DNA of 60,000 nt from Hydractinia symbiolongicarpus (GCF_029227915.1 NC_079888.1:4043001-4103000), one strand, 5' to 3'; shown: positions 35,858 through 48,975, counted from the first letter of the stretch. Translations and numbers: made by a program. Notes: generated by a model not told the origin, from the sequence alone.

Positions 35858-37949
35858 TAGCTTATAAAATATTTGGGCTGTCCGCTGATTGGACAAAAAA
35901 GGCCATATTTACCATTTCTTGCGAAAATTATTGTTCGCTAATTGGAGTGTCACGAAGTGATCGTAGGCCTTTTGGAAATCTTAAGTGAGTTTGACCAGAC
36001 AAAAGCTAGTGTAAAAAAGGATTGTCTGTTAATCTGAGGTGTCCGCAAATTAAATGTCCGCTAATTAGAGAGAATACTGCAACTTCATCTTACAATTTAG
36101 AAATGATTTTTTTTTTTAAGATGTACGCGATGTTTAGAGTATCACTTTTGATTACTTTGTAATGCTTTAAATTTTAAAACATTTCTAAAGTAACTGCAGC
36201 TATCATAAACTTTTTAATATTGATATTGAACAATTAAAAACATGCAAAATTGATGTAATGATTTGCTCACTAAATTGATGCTCACTAAATTGAACATTGA
36301 ATATCATTACAGCCACTATCCCACCAACGCACATCTTTTACTTGTGTATTTCTTTAGAATTACCGTTTACAGTTTTGCTAGGTTATTAAGTTTATCGAAA
36401 AAGTGTAGCAAATGACAATGAACTTTGCTGTGGCAGGAATCTTTCAACTTTTACGTGTCAAAAGACTGCGAGGTTTCTTTTTTTTACAGACAATATCAAA
36501 ATTAAATAAACATCAGTTTTAGCTAATATTAACCTGAAACTAATTCTAAATATGATTATGTTAATCCATATTTCGTATTTTCACATCCCTACTTTTTCTG
36601 TACTTTTATATTTATTTTTTTAACGAATCTTAAAGGGTACTAAATATATTTTCTGTTTCATTAAGGCAAGCTCAAGTTAACTGATGTTGGCTTTTTCTCC
36701 GTTTAAGTTGACTAGGAGAATCAGAAAAAAGAGCGAAGAACGTAAAAAAGTATACAATTTTATAAAAAGCTTTATCAAAGGTAGGGTTTGAAAGATAGGA
36801 AAAATTGCAAACATGCACTTCCTTTGCGCGTATATCATTAAATGAGTTAATACTATTAAAAAGAGGATATAGCTACATTGTAAAAAAAGTTTCTAAAATA
36901 CTTATTTTAAATTGAGTATGAATTATTACTTTGCAAAGGAAAAAAAAAATTTAAAAAAATACAATAACCAGAATCAGTTAATATTCAGGATTCATCACTT
37001 CTTAGATCAAACTCAGCAGGTAACCAGCAGGTAAATATTTTTTAATATCATCAGGCGAAGTAATAACCACTAGTAGTTCAATAGCGGATAATAGTCATAA
37101 GCAAAATTAACCAATCGGAGGGAAATCAAGTAAATGAGGTTTATCACGGCTCGTTCCTGCTGAAATACGCAGTAATTGGTTCTTTGGCAAGTTTAGTCAA
37201 TGCATTAATTTTTATTTCATCATTGGAATAAAGGGGTTAATTGCTCTTACTTCACGCTTAAAGTGTTTGAGCTTCAATATTGTGGAAAAAACACTTGCTG
37301 TAAATCAGCTTTTTATATATATTTTTTAATATTATAAATAGTTTGAATAAATAGTTATAGATAGTTTGAATATGCAGTAGCTTCAAATCTTACCTTTGTA
37401 TTGGAGACCAACTAATATTAAGGTTTAAAAGATGTCAACTTAAGTTAATTAACAATCAATTAACAGACACATACATTATATGAAGAGATGTCACCACAAT
37501 CTTAGACAAAAAATGCAATAACCTTTCAGTGTTCCTCTTGCAGAACTTTAAGATTTAATTCTTGAAGTACAATCACTGTTTTGACTACAGCACTGCGAAA
37601 TAAAGACAGAAATTTAACACTTGTCCACTAATTTATGTCAAATATTGTACCTATATTTATCTTCTTTATAAATAAATATCGCAGTTATTTAAAAACTTTA
37701 AGTGAATATAACTAAATATTAATTTTTTGTTTAATTGTAGAAATAAACAACATCTCCTTATCGATATGTGATATAAACTCTACCTTTCTGATATTCACAG
37801 AAAATGCGGGCTCTCTATATAAAACATATTAACAAAACAGCTTTGAAGGTAACATGATTGTTATTTTTAGATATGACGCCTTAACCAGTAAAATACTACC
37901 AACAGTCATATGTGTAATGATTCACGCATAAATTAGTTGCGCTAAAAAA
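35858..37949. other. Duplicated non-coding stretch, copy 1, with 508-bp indel
   Basis: No supported gene. GTCCGCTAATTAGAG at 36057-36072 resembles the peroxidase-intron repeat. About 508 bp at 36403-36910 is missing from copy 2, where TATCGAAAAATTGAGTATG reads straight through; the ends share only a few A residues, so deletion in copy 2 by microhomology is as likely as insertion in copy 1. Confidence 0.5.
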
Positions 37950-38350
37950 ATGCAAATAATTGATAACAGCACACAGGCTATTCAGGAAATGACAACAAAT
38001 CAAAAGGAAGGAACAATTTTTCATATCTTTTTCAATAAAACACTATATATAAACAGGAAAAATCCCTGCAAGTAAAAAAACTTATAGCCTAGTTTTCATA
38101 TTTGACTGAAATAAAAATATATCATGCTCACTACGTTATCACTGAAATTATTATTATGTTATAACTTTTTACATCTTTTCATTTCTAAATTTGCAGCAAA
38201 CAACTGTTTCTTGCATGGATCGTAAATCTCTTTCCATTTACATGATCTCTTTATAAATACATTTAAGCCACAGAAAGAACGCTCCTGCACGTACGCACAA
38301 AGTTAAAATAAATAACACTAATAATTATATAGTATGTATAGATTAATTAT
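37950..38350 (+). repeat. KEGTIF-family segment B, copy 1
   Basis: The plus strand has an ATG at 37950 and a short frame to 38075 reading TQAIQEMTTNQKEGTIF then FFNKTLYINRKNPCK. The DNA is homologous, in inverted orientation, to 23690-24097, including TTACATGATCTCTTTATAA followed by GCCACAGAAAG near 38239-38276. The frame is kept in copy 2 (51218-51343). Function unknown. Confidence 0.5.
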
Positions 38351-38639
38351 GGTCTGATTTACACAATATCCAATTACAGTATTTCTAAACAAGTTTCTGT
38401 CGCCAGGTCCAATGTATATGTATACAAAGCGCACAATGTTTTCTTGTGTTGGGAATTAGCCAATTTGTTTCAAGCCGATCACATTTCTATTATTCTTTCC
38501 CAGGTTATTGGACTCGTTTATTTACATAATCGCCTTATAAATTACTTACGCCACAGCTATAGAAACAAGGTTTACAAAAGATTAAATATATTAATTATAA
38601 TTGCGTACTTTCATGGTCAGCGAATTAATTGCTAATCCA

Positions 38640-38740
38640 CGGTGGCCCACAAGTGTCACGGCAAATTAAAACTTTCCCACGGCAAATTAAAGATTTCACG
38701 GCAAATTAAAAATTCTACCGCAAATTAAAAACTTTATTTG
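38640..38740 (+). repeat. CACGGCAAATTAAA tandem repeat, four units
   Basis: Four units of about 20 bp with the core CACGGCAAATTAAA; the fourth is diverged. Copy 2 has only two units (51937-51975), so the number changed after the copies separated. Confidence 0.8.
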
Positions 38741-38853
38741 GAGGCATATATCTTTGCGTTCCAAATGGCTCCCTATTATGGCATCCCTAAAATGGTAGCC
38801 TTTTCGATGTGCGTTTTGTTTACGTTTTATGACCACACTTTTCCAACATTCCA

Positions 38854-40306
38854 GTATTTTTACAACAATGTTTCAAAAGCAACCAGCAGGATATTGTTCA
38901 GTTCATTAGCAGTAATCTGAAGATCACAAACGAACAGACTGGTGAATTAGACAAAAACTGAAAGAAAGTGCATCATCATATGAAACTATCCAAGAAGAAA
39001 ATAGGCCATTGAAAAATAATCTATTTGGAGCAATTGAAAAAATTAAAGCCTTAGAAAAGGACAAAAAAGATATAGAAGAAAGCCTGACAGTGACACAAAG
39101 TTTGAATGAGGAAAGTTTTTAAAAAATGGAAGCTGGCTTACTTGAACAGACAACGAATCGTAAGGAACAATTGAGTATTTATGAAAAAAAACTACGACAC
39201 TTAGAGGATAGACAAAACAGAAACAATTAACGTATTGATGGGTTGGAAGAAAGCGAGTCGAAGAGTTGGGACGATACTAAAAGGAAGTGGTCAATTTATT
39301 TGAACACAAATTAGGATTGTCGAATGTGCACGTAGAGAGAGCACACTGCACAGGAGAGAAAAACGATGGGAAAAAGCGTACTATCGTGCTTAAACTGTTG
39401 GACTATAAGGATAAAGTTAATATATTAAACAACTCGAAGAAATTAAAAGGCACCAGAATATATGTAAATGAGGATTACTTCACTTCGACGAATCAGATTA
39501 GGGCGAATCTCTTCAAGGAAATGAAGACTCATAGAGAAAATGGTAAATATGCTATTGTTCTTTATGATCGTTTTGTAGTTAGGGAGTTTAAGAAATCAAA
39601 AAACATTGTTTAACGCTTTCTTATTTACAAGATTTATATTTTATTTTTAGTTATCTTTTCTACTACAATGACGGAAACAAGTTTTGAAAATTTGGAGTTT
39701 AATCCATTCCAAACCAACGAAACCTTACTATTAAACGACGAAAATGACCCAGACTTAAATTTTTATAACTGTACATTGTCCAAAAACACTAATACAAAAT
39801 ATTATTCTCCAAATTCAGACAATATTTTTGCACACGTCAAAAATGATTCCTTTTCTATACTACATCTCAACATTAGAAGCATGCAAAAGAATTTTGATAG
39901 TTTTAAACAGTTTCTCCACACACTAAATTTTCGTTTTAATAATTTGTCTCACCGAAACTTGGTGTCGTGATGAAGACATAAAAAACAATTCAAATTTTCA
40001 ATTGTGTAATTACTCGGTGATTCATCAAATTAGAAACTCTAACAAGGCGGGTGGTGGCGTGTGTGTGCTTATTCATAACTCTTTATTGTACAAAAGAACC
40101 CAGAGCTATGTGTGAATAATAACGATTGTGAGTCATTAAGTGTAGAAATACTGAACAAAACAACAACGAACATCATTGTGACCGTAATATACAGGCAACC
40201 TGCAGGATCAATTGATAATTTTAAAACGTTAATTGAGCCTATTATATTGAACAATAAAAACACCGTAAAGCAGTATACCTCGTGGGGGATCTTAACCTCA
40301 ATACAC
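38854..40306 (+). mobile_element. Old LINE, copy 1, cut by piggyBac
   Basis: Homologous to 52373-53834. It contains the remains of the first protein (coiled-coil-like part with stops, then 39287-39613 with LSNVHVERAHCTG and KKRTIVLKLLDYKDKVNIL, the RNA-binding part of an L1-ORF1-like protein). The endonuclease start follows (39668 onward, with ILHLNIRSM), then TETW and VTVIYRQPAGS. It ends at 40306, where piggyBac sequence takes over. The frames are broken at the same places as in copy 2. Confidence 0.8.
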
Positions 40307-41863
40307 TTAATTATGCCTGGGGGTCCGAAAACGGACCCCCAAAAACAAATCAATAAATCAAGAGAACCGTTCAACGGATTAACTTCAAATTTTCAGTGAA
40401 CAGTCTTAAAGTAGCACGGAACTAATATCTTGCCACTCTGATTGGTTTAGAGTAACATAAACAATGAATTTGTACATTCAAACTTTGCCAAGTGACAAAA
40501 CACAACAAATAAAAAATGGCCGACAAAGCAAGTGGTAGTAGTACAGGAAAAGGCAATGATAACGCCAATAAACATAAGCAATTAAGCTTGCAAGAGGTTC
40601 TGGATGCAGTACTCGACTCTTCAGATGAAACTAGTGATGATGACTGCCTTGGAAAGAGTTCTCTTGATGAGAGTAGTGATGATGAGGATGATGTTCCCAT
40701 TCAATTTATCCCACATGATCCCCGGTTCAGAGATAGCTCTGAACTTCTGTTGGATGTAAGTGATCAATTCTTTATCTTTATTTACACCAAACAGAAGAAA
40801 TGAGATACTTAAATTCAATATTTTTGTTTTTAGCCTGAGCTTTGTCGCATGAACGAAAAAGATAACGACGATGTTGATGATGATGATACTGACGGAAATG
40901 ATCAGGTGCAAGATAATGTGAGCGATTTGGTGGACAATGAGAATGGAAATTATGTAATGAGTGATAATGAATCAACTGTATGTTCTGGAGAGAGTGACTC
41001 TGAGGAAAGTGTTGCTGATCAAAATAGAAATGTTGCATCAAGGGCTCGTGAACGTGGTGGACGAAGTGGACCAGGTCGTCACGGACGTGGAAGACAGCGA
41101 GGTAGAGGACGTGGACGACAGCGAGGTAGAGGACATGGCCGTGGACGTGTGGGTGGACAGGGAAACGGAAGAGGCGGCGCAAGAAAAAAAGCTAATGGAA
41201 AAGAAAAGCCTGATGGTAATCCAGATTGGAAAAATATTGAGGAAGGTCATCAGTATGTGAATCCTAATGCGGACATTGAATTTCTTGAATTTACGGGGCC
41301 AAGTCGAGAGGCAACACTACCGGAAACTCCACTGCAATTTTTTCAATTATTTTTCACAGATAACATTTTTGAACAGCTTTCCAATCAGACAAATTTATAT
41401 TATGATTATTTGAAAGCAAATTCAAACAAACCTTTGCCACCCTTTGAACAAACAACAGTCACAGAGATTATGGCGTTTTTTGGTATGGTCGTCGCAATGG
41501 GACTAGCGAGACTTCCATGTTATGATGATTACTGGGCAAGGGGAATTATGCGCATGCCATGGTTTGCATCAATAATGTTTCGAAAAAGGTTCAGAGATAT
41601 CTTAAAGTATTTTCATCTTGTAGATAATAGAAAAAATGTTGAGAAAGGACACCCTAATTACTCAAAACTGTTCAAACTTGGTGGGTTGGAGGAAAAATTA
41701 AGTAAAACGTTTTCAGACATGTATTATCCTGGGCAAAATCTTAGTATAGACGAACAAATGATTGGTATGAAAAGCCGAGTGGGCTATATTAAATACATGC
41801 CCAAAAAACCAAAGAAATTTGGTGTCAAGGTTTGGGCATGTTGCGAAGCGGAATCCTCGTACT
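40307..41863 (+). mobile_element. piggyBac element, 5' part only
   Basis: Begins at TTAA (40307-40310), the piggyBac target, inside the old LINE. Close to the end is a 9-bp stem, GGGGGTCCG-AAAA-CGGACCCCC (40319-40340), a typical subterminal palindrome. The transposase gene follows. The 3' half and right terminal repeat are absent: at 41864 the sequence switches to the start of duplication copy 2. Confidence 0.8.
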
Positions 41864-41865
41864 GA
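40516..41865 (+). pseudogene. piggyBac transposase, C-terminally truncated
   Basis: Exon 1 40516-40755 and exon 2 40834-41865 join in phase 0 (GTAAGT donor, TTTTTAG acceptor), giving 423 codons before a chance stop. The N terminus is acidic (SSDETSDDD, DDDDTDGND) as in many piggyBac proteins. Next is an unusual Gly/Arg-rich stretch with repeats such as GRGRGRQRGRGHGRGR, then the DDE_Tnp_1_7 domain: PLQFFQLFFTDNIFEQL, MAFFGMVVAMGLARLP, YFHLVDNR and LSIDEQMIGMKSR, which holds the first catalytic Asp. The other catalytic Asp residues lie in the missing part, so this copy cannot be active. The reading frame ends CCEAESSY at the junction with duplication copy 2. Confidence 0.88.
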
Positions 41866-43059
41866 AAAATTAATAAATTCTTGCACGTAGCTACAGTAAA
41901 AAAATTAAATTGGTTTGAGACTTTTTTTCGTTATGTAGTATTGTTTGTTTCCGCCAAAAATGTTTTGTTCGTAACATTTTTTCATTTTGTTGGGTGACCA
42001 ATAACTTTGAAATTGTTGTTACTATTTGCAAAATATTGAACGGTTAAATTAAAGATGCTTAAATTTTCTATTTTGAATCTGGCCTGAATGAGATTCATGC
42101 GTTTCATCCCTATTATTCAAAATTAAAAGTGATAAACGCTGAGCTGGCCCCTTTAATCATATCATCATCTACTTTGTTAATTGTTAGCGGTACGAGATGA
42201 AGGATAAATAAGAAAAGAAATTAATATATGCTCGCACATTCAGCGAAAAACTAATTAGATTATTTAAAACTTTTGTCATTATATAACATTGTTTGGTTTC
42301 AGCCAAAAATATTCTTTCTTAACATTTCTTATTTTGTTACAGTTAGATGAGAGATAGCTTAGTCTTTCTATTTTGAATCTGACCTGGATTAGATTCATGC
42401 TTTTCATACTAACTATTAACAATTAGATGAGTTAGCATCCTCTTTTTCATTGTAAGAGACATTGATAGTTCATAGGAAAATATCTACTACTATTCACAAG
42501 GTAAGAAATGGATACATTACATGCAGATACAGAAGAGACTTGAAAAAACACAAATAGAGGGCATGAGAAATGAACAGAACAATAGCTAGTATGTTCTAAG
42601 TTATCATGGTGTTACCCAAAGATTGCACAGACGTACTCATAGAGGAATAATTCAGAAAACATAATTGATTGTCTACAGTTCTTTCGGGATCATATTGAAT
42701 CAAGCTGAAAATTTGCAGATAATTTTGTTTTCTGTACGGCTCCTTAAACCCTTAAGGTTTACTGCATTATTTTAAGTGATTTCAACATAATTTTCTGACC
42801 ATAAGTTTTGGTCTTATTAAAAAGAATCAGCCAGCAATTAGTAAAGATTCTTACGCCTGCATATTTTTCCAAATAAATATAATAAATACAAATATAAAGC
42901 TATTCCCTAAAAACACCGTACAAAAATTAACCTTAACCACGCATTAAATAAAGTTCAGGGCCATTGCGTAAAATCTTTAAAATAAATTGACTCAAAGATA
43001 TGCTACTGTTCGATGTTATTAAAGGACTTCTTTTAAAGTAAAAGCAATATCTGCACGAA

Positions 43060-44406
43060 TCAGTCAAGGTAACGGACACTGGAGAGCACTGAAAAGGTTT
43101 TGTATAAGACATTTAAATATTCACCTACCCCAGTTACTGCAACGTACAATTTTGTGTCTAACCATGTCAAACTTCTCCTTTTGCGACTTTGTCTTAAATG
43201 GTAGTAAAGATTGATAGAATTACCTTCATGTTTCTTTTGTTTTGTTGGAAATACATGTTTCTTAATGGGCGCAGGCGTTGCTTTAACCATTCCATAGCAA
43301 GTAAATCCAGGAGGGCAATAAGGCACGCGTTTGTAAGCCGCATGTGTTGGCAAAACACCAGTGCTGCCTGCTTTCGCGCGAATCATTTGTGGTTTATATG
43401 TAAATGTGACAAATCCAAAACATGTCATAGTATTTGGACAGTTCCTGGGAGGTGTTATTGGCTTCTCAGTAACATTTACCCAGCCCATGCATATAATACC
43501 TTTTGGACAGCGTGGTTGCTTACTGATTACTATTGTAACGTTAGTTTTCGGAGAAATAGTTGCCTTTGTGCCATTTCGGGATAACACATTTCTTCGTAAC
43601 CTGTTCTTTTGCGTACGCTTTTGTTTAAGTGAAAATGATTTGATGATGTAAGAATGATCAAAAGATTCCTCAACGTTAATATTAAGGTGTTCTTCACTCC
43701 AATCGTCGACTGTTTCCACAGTGGGTAAAGGGCAGCTTTTGGAAATCTGTTTCCTTAGGCATTTCTCGTAACGATAAAGCGAATCTCTAATTTTGGAATT
43801 CACAGTTTTGCTCAGAGGAAAAGGCTTGTATTCATTTTTGTCATTAGAAAATATTTTAATATGGAATATTTCATCATGGGTAACTTTCCCGGCACCTTTA
43901 TTTACATCCACTTCGAAGCTGCTATTTCGCTTACAAATTTTTGCAGTGTACTTGAGGGCATTGTTTTTGTCAATTCCAACCTTGTATTGGCATAGAATCG
44001 TACATTTCACCTAAATGAATTGTATTTATAGTTAATACAGTTAATAGCAAAGCAGGATATTTAGTAATACTACTTTATAATCAGCCAGGGTAACACTGTT
44101 TATTTGTAACAAAAAATGGTATACAATCGCTCATTATATGATTGATTAACAGAAAATAATTCTTAATTAACAATAAATTTTGTGGTCAAATGGCTTGTAA
44201 ATGTGCCTATGATATCTGTGGTGTTATTATAGAAACTGCAAAAAAGTATGAGAAACAGAATTAAACATGCAGAATGCATTGAATTGCTTGCCGAATGATT
44301 TCTACAGAATCTTTTAAATATATACTAATATGAGAAATGTCAAATAGCGTTGACTAACCTGTGAGATGGCACTGACAATCAGAATAACATATCGTATTAA
44401 TTCCAT
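43060..44406 (-). CDS. Secreted Cys-repeat precursor, copy 2 (two exons)
   Basis: Exons 44406-44359 and 44010-43060, with the same structure and 332-residue length as copy 1. Signal peptide exon identical. Exon 2 differs from copy 1 at five bases, and I see each one change the protein (Glu to Lys, Asp to Asn, Asp to Glu, Lys to Arg, His to Gln). All cysteines, the three CPxxxxCxGxV repeats and both basic cleavage sites are kept. The TATA box and splice sites are also kept, so both copies could be expressed if both exist in the genome. Confidence 0.8.
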
Positions 44407-44490
44407 GTTTCTCCTACTTTTCTTGTTTTTTGCTTTAAGGATAAACTTTTGTTGCAAATGTGATAATAGAAAGAAAGAAAATACCGCGTC

Positions 44491-44497
44491 TTTTATA
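44491..44497 (-). promoter_or_regulatory. TATA box, Cys-repeat gene copy 2
   Basis: Minus strand TATAAAA at the same spacing from the ATG as in copy 1. Confidence 0.5.
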
Positions 44498-44837
44498 ATG
44501 GTGTACACTGGTACCGGGGGCGGGAACATTTCGATAAAGTTTTTTCAAGGTTGTAGGATTACCTATCACGAGACATCATTGGTGGTACTTATAACGCCGA
44601 CGCTAATTATGATTAACAGTCACTAATAATATTAATTTTACATGGTTTTTATATGCAATAGAAAACTTTAAACATTTATGTGGTATGAACTTATTTTTTA
44701 GGACATCAATTAATTGATTCCAAGAGTTCGTGATCATTGAATTATTTACAAACAAGAAAATCCATCGCGTAAAAAATAATATTTTTGTAAAAACCAGGCT
44801 GTTAAGATGTTAGTTTCAGATAATCTTCCTGTTTACC

Positions 44838-44960
44838 GAATCTATATTATATTATATTAAGGCATAAAAAAATTGTTCCTTCCGTTCGACCTATTATCAC
44901 TTGCTGAATAATATCCGTGCAAATAGCTATCATATGTGCTTTTACTGTGTCTGGGTTAGG
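44838..44960 (-). repeat. KEGTIF-family segment C, copy 2
   Basis: Duplicate of 28745-28870. The tail of the frame is altered relative to copy 1 by a TATATTATATTATATT expansion near 44842, and one base in the motif region differs. Confidence 0.45.
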
Positions 44961-47900
44961 CGTGAATTTTTGCACATCATCTTTGGTTGTATTTTGACAA
45001 GACATGATGTGTAATAATGGCAATCACTTTAATAAATCAAGTTATTAAATTTAATTTTATAACGTGACTTTTACAAATTCGGGAACACTTCTAATCAAAG
45101 TAGAATAATTAAATTTACCGCCAGCTAAACACTTAGTAGAATGTCATGCTTACAGCTGGTTTCATTTGTTTATGCAACTCAATGATGCCATAAATTATTG
45201 TTCCAATGAATTCTGAGAAAAAAAAGACCACCGGTAACATCTCCCACACTTGCATTTGCTTAAAAAAAAAACAGAAGTACACCCCCAGAGAAGATGATTG
45301 ACATCTTGGTTGATTACAAAGTAAAAAAGGAAAAGGAAAAGGAAAAAATTGGCATTTAGAAAATTGATTCGATTACAAAAAATGCTAAAAATTATGTCAC
45401 ACTTGTGAATGTCGCAAAATCAGAAATTACGTACGGGAAATATTCTCTAAACAGAAGAAAATTATAGCTTTAAATTGTACTTTGAACATTTCACCTTTAG
45501 AGGTTGAATTTTTAAGGGAAAATCAGTGTTTCTCTCCAACACTAACTGTAACAAATGGATAGGGGGGGGGGGGGGCAAAATACTTGATTATTAATTTGTA
45601 TCCAAGATTGCAGTGTCTCTGCCTTTTTGTTGTTGCAGTTTGCATAATGATTAAAAAATGTGGGATAAAATATCATCCATGTTTGATGAGATTATACTCG
45701 CAGCTTAGTAGGGCATGTAGTATACTTAAAATAAATATTTACTCTGCGTTATTATTTCACTTCGACCGTTTAGTGATCCAAGATTCTAACTTTGGAGAAA
45801 GCATTTTTGCCGAGCCGGGCTTTGCCTTATGGCTAAGCAAACTTTTTAAGCTAAGCTAAGTTATTTCTTACCTATCAGAATTTTGTTCCTTTTTTCACAT
45901 TCATTGCATTGCCTTCATTGTTTTAGCTTTAACTACTTTAAATTATGCGAGGAAACAGAAAAATAAAAAAGGCGGAGTAAAATTGTTTTACACTTTAACA
46001 AAATCAACTTGTATGGAAGTACATCCAGCAAAGTCTGAACTTTGCTTATAACGAAGTTTCGCAAGTACTCTGGTTCGAAGCAATAATAAAGCTGTTCGGC
46101 TCGATATCAAAACCCAGTTTTGATCAAACTAAAAGGCCTGGGAAAATTCGTTCAATGAAAGAACAGCAAATTTTTTTTTAGCGTAAACAAAAAAAAAATC
46201 ACGGGCACTTGATTAAGGTTTAAATTTATTTCATTGCATTGCATTGCATTCCATTCCATTGAATTTAATTTATATATATATTGAGTCTTTTAAGGATAAA
46301 TGAACTGAAAAGCACTATAATTTAATAGGAACTAAAAAAACATCCCTTTGCAAGATTAAGAAAACAAACACAAACTATTTCTCAGATTCTAAACTTAACG
46401 TATTATTGATGTATCTCGCATATTATATTTTAATGATTTTCAGCATACATTGCAAATATCTTTCAAGCATAATTTGTCTGATATAGGACACACATAAAGA
46501 CAAACATGGAAGGAAGTCGTAATACGTCGTGAATGTCTATACACAATCTTATTGATTGGGAAATGGCTTAAATACTTATAGTTTCTTTCCATGGATTTTT
46601 TACTTAGTAAACACGGATGTAAAGCAGAAAAGCGCAGGCTTTATCAAGATATTTTTCTTTAAATCTATATTATTATTAGAATGACTTTTTGATCGCTTTG
46701 TTTTTTGTATCTAAGGCAATGATCAAATATAGTAAAAAATGAAAACAAGACTGATATTCCAGCTAAGCCTGAATATAATATTGTGCCATAGACAATGTTG
46801 GAACGTTTTAAAATCCAATTGAACAAGCAATGAAGTGCCACTATTAATTAACTTTAAAGTGTATACTTTCCCGAAGTTTGACTAAGCAGAGAAAAAATTC
46901 CCACCACTGAAATTACGTATCTTTTCCCTAACATTACGGAGAATAACGTAACATATGTTCTCGAATAACATCATTACATTTTGGTTTGCAAAGGATACAG
47001 CGTATGCAAAGAATAGGTTTCAACTATATATTATGTTGATATTATTGATATTTGTGAACGTCAAATAATAGTAATTTTGTGTCTATTTCGTGTGAAGTTT
47101 TATTTGAGGTTATTTTATCAAATTAGAACAATTAGTTTGGTGATAAAAAGCACAAAAACATTTGCGACACCATTTTTAAATAGATTGTCCTGTAAGTGTA
47201 AGCAACTGGTCCTTTTTATTGATCCTTTTGTTCTGCTGATGCTGCAAGTAGTCACAAGAACTGAATAAAGCATTTTAGAACAAAAATTGCTTTGTCATTT
47301 ACTGCTTTCATTTCCTAATAAAAATGCAATACCAGCAGATGTGCTTGCTGAGGTTAATTATAATATAGCGCTCAGTATTTCTTTCTTGACATTCTTACTA
47401 TTTCATAGAACATTTAGACCACGCGTGGTTATTTAAACATTTTTGGTTTTCATAAATAAACGATGGCGTAAATTAATCACAAAGTGAGTTCTACGAAATG
47501 TCGACAAACAAATAAAATCTCCCACACTGGACCTTGCAAATAAAAATACACCCACGGAGATGATGTAGCACATTATGTTGCGTTCACAACTAATAAATTG
47601 TGATATTACACAGTGAAAAAAGTAATCTAATGAGAAATAGTATGCGGAAAAAATTATCAATTCGAAAGTCTTTTTGATTTAATTTCTATATCAGGTTTTA
47701 TATCAGGTTAATATATTATTAAACTTTATTATATTGAGATAGACGAAATCGAAGTACGTTAGCGAAGATCAAAGTATTATTCCCTTTATGATCGGAGACC
47801 TGATCGGGGTCAAACCAATCTTGAAAGAGATTGCACACACTGATATGGCATTATACTTTCCATCTACATACAAAAATTTTGCGGTTATTCAATCTAACTG

Positions 47901-48975
47901 ACCACCTGTTAAAACCTTAATATTTCTGTTCCAAAAGTTTGTTTTAAATTCAAAATGCCAAGATAGACACATAGAATTCAAATACAGTGCTATTATCAAT
48001 TTACCTGACAATCCACATTGCTCGTATAGGATTGACACACATGAAGAAAAAACGGAAAGGAAGTCGTTATAGCTGGTGATCGTTCAACTCCCACTTGGAA
48101 AACACATCAATTATGTAATAAAATGGGGAAGCAGGAAAAAAGTTCAAGTCTTACGTTTAGGAAGGAACAGAGGAAGCCTGCTATCATATGAGTAACGGGA
48201 AGGCCAATACTACCAGCAGACAAATATATAAAAAATACATCCTTATGAATAAATGAGTTAATTTATTAATCTGAAATGAAATTGGGTTTTTGGTATTGCA
48301 AGTTAACTCCTTGATGAAATCTTTGGTCAATGCGTAAGTCAAAAATTGCATAAACAATGCACACTAAAAGTATAATCTCTGATCGACATATATGCTGTCA
48401 GTTGGTGATGATAATGTCAGTGGAAGAAGGGCATGTAGGATATCCACCACCAACAGCCGTTATTCATTATGGTCATTACGTAAAGAACATTTAAAAAAAA
48501 GTATTTACGCTCAAAACTGAAAAACTGATCTTACCGACTTACAATGTCAGCGGTACGTGTTTCAAGAAAAAAGATGAGGAAATAAAAAAATTGTTGGCGT
48601 CCATAAATTTAATCTCAGCCTAATATTTTATTTTATGCTATACAGCATCCATGCAAAACTCATGAAGCCATTTATAAATTGCTTGATGGCGTTTAATCAA
48701 CCTCAGTTCCAAAATAATTGATACATGATACATAAATAAAATTTTAATTAAACAAGTATGATCCCAGTTTTTTTTGATGCTGATGAAGATGACTATTGAC
48801 CTCATTGCTACAAAAAGGTGTCCGTAATTGAGGGTATCCGTCTTTTGGAGCTTTTTATGTCGGCCTAAAATTTGAAGTTTAAACCCTTTTTTAGAAAAGG
48901 AAAGTTGTACTTGGTTTACATAGTTGTTAAGTGAAGTCTTCTAAAAAAATTAAAGGAATTAAGCACATAATTTAT
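44961..48975. other. Duplicated non-coding stretch, copy 2
   Basis: No supported gene. At about 45475-45575 copy 2 has sequence unlike copy 1, ending in a run of about 15 G (around 45560-45575). A 91-codon frame at 45584 depends on indels absent from copy 1 and is not called. Confidence 0.4.

Larger units (their letters stand above)
25775..40306. repeat. Direct duplication, copy 1
   Basis: Nearly collinear with 41864-53834 at high identity, with scattered substitutions and small indels. Larger differences: copy 1 holds a 2.3-kb LINE at 33473-35770 and about 508 bp at 36403-36910 that copy 2 lacks. Copy 2 holds about 290 bp at 52085-52375 that copy 1 lacks and a different stretch with a G-run near 45475-45575. 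Copy 1 similarity stops at 40306, at a TTAA where piggyBac sequence begins. 25775-26967 has no gene. Confidence 0.95.

Noticed and set aside
40778-41260. Antisense and shifted frames of 70-134 codons over the piggyBac Gly/Arg-rich part
   Set aside because: They arise from its GC-rich repeat composition. The piggyBac frame carries the recognisable domain.
45584-45859. 91-codon plus-strand frame
   Set aside because: Copy 1 has frame-breaking indels at the same place and no domain is visible.
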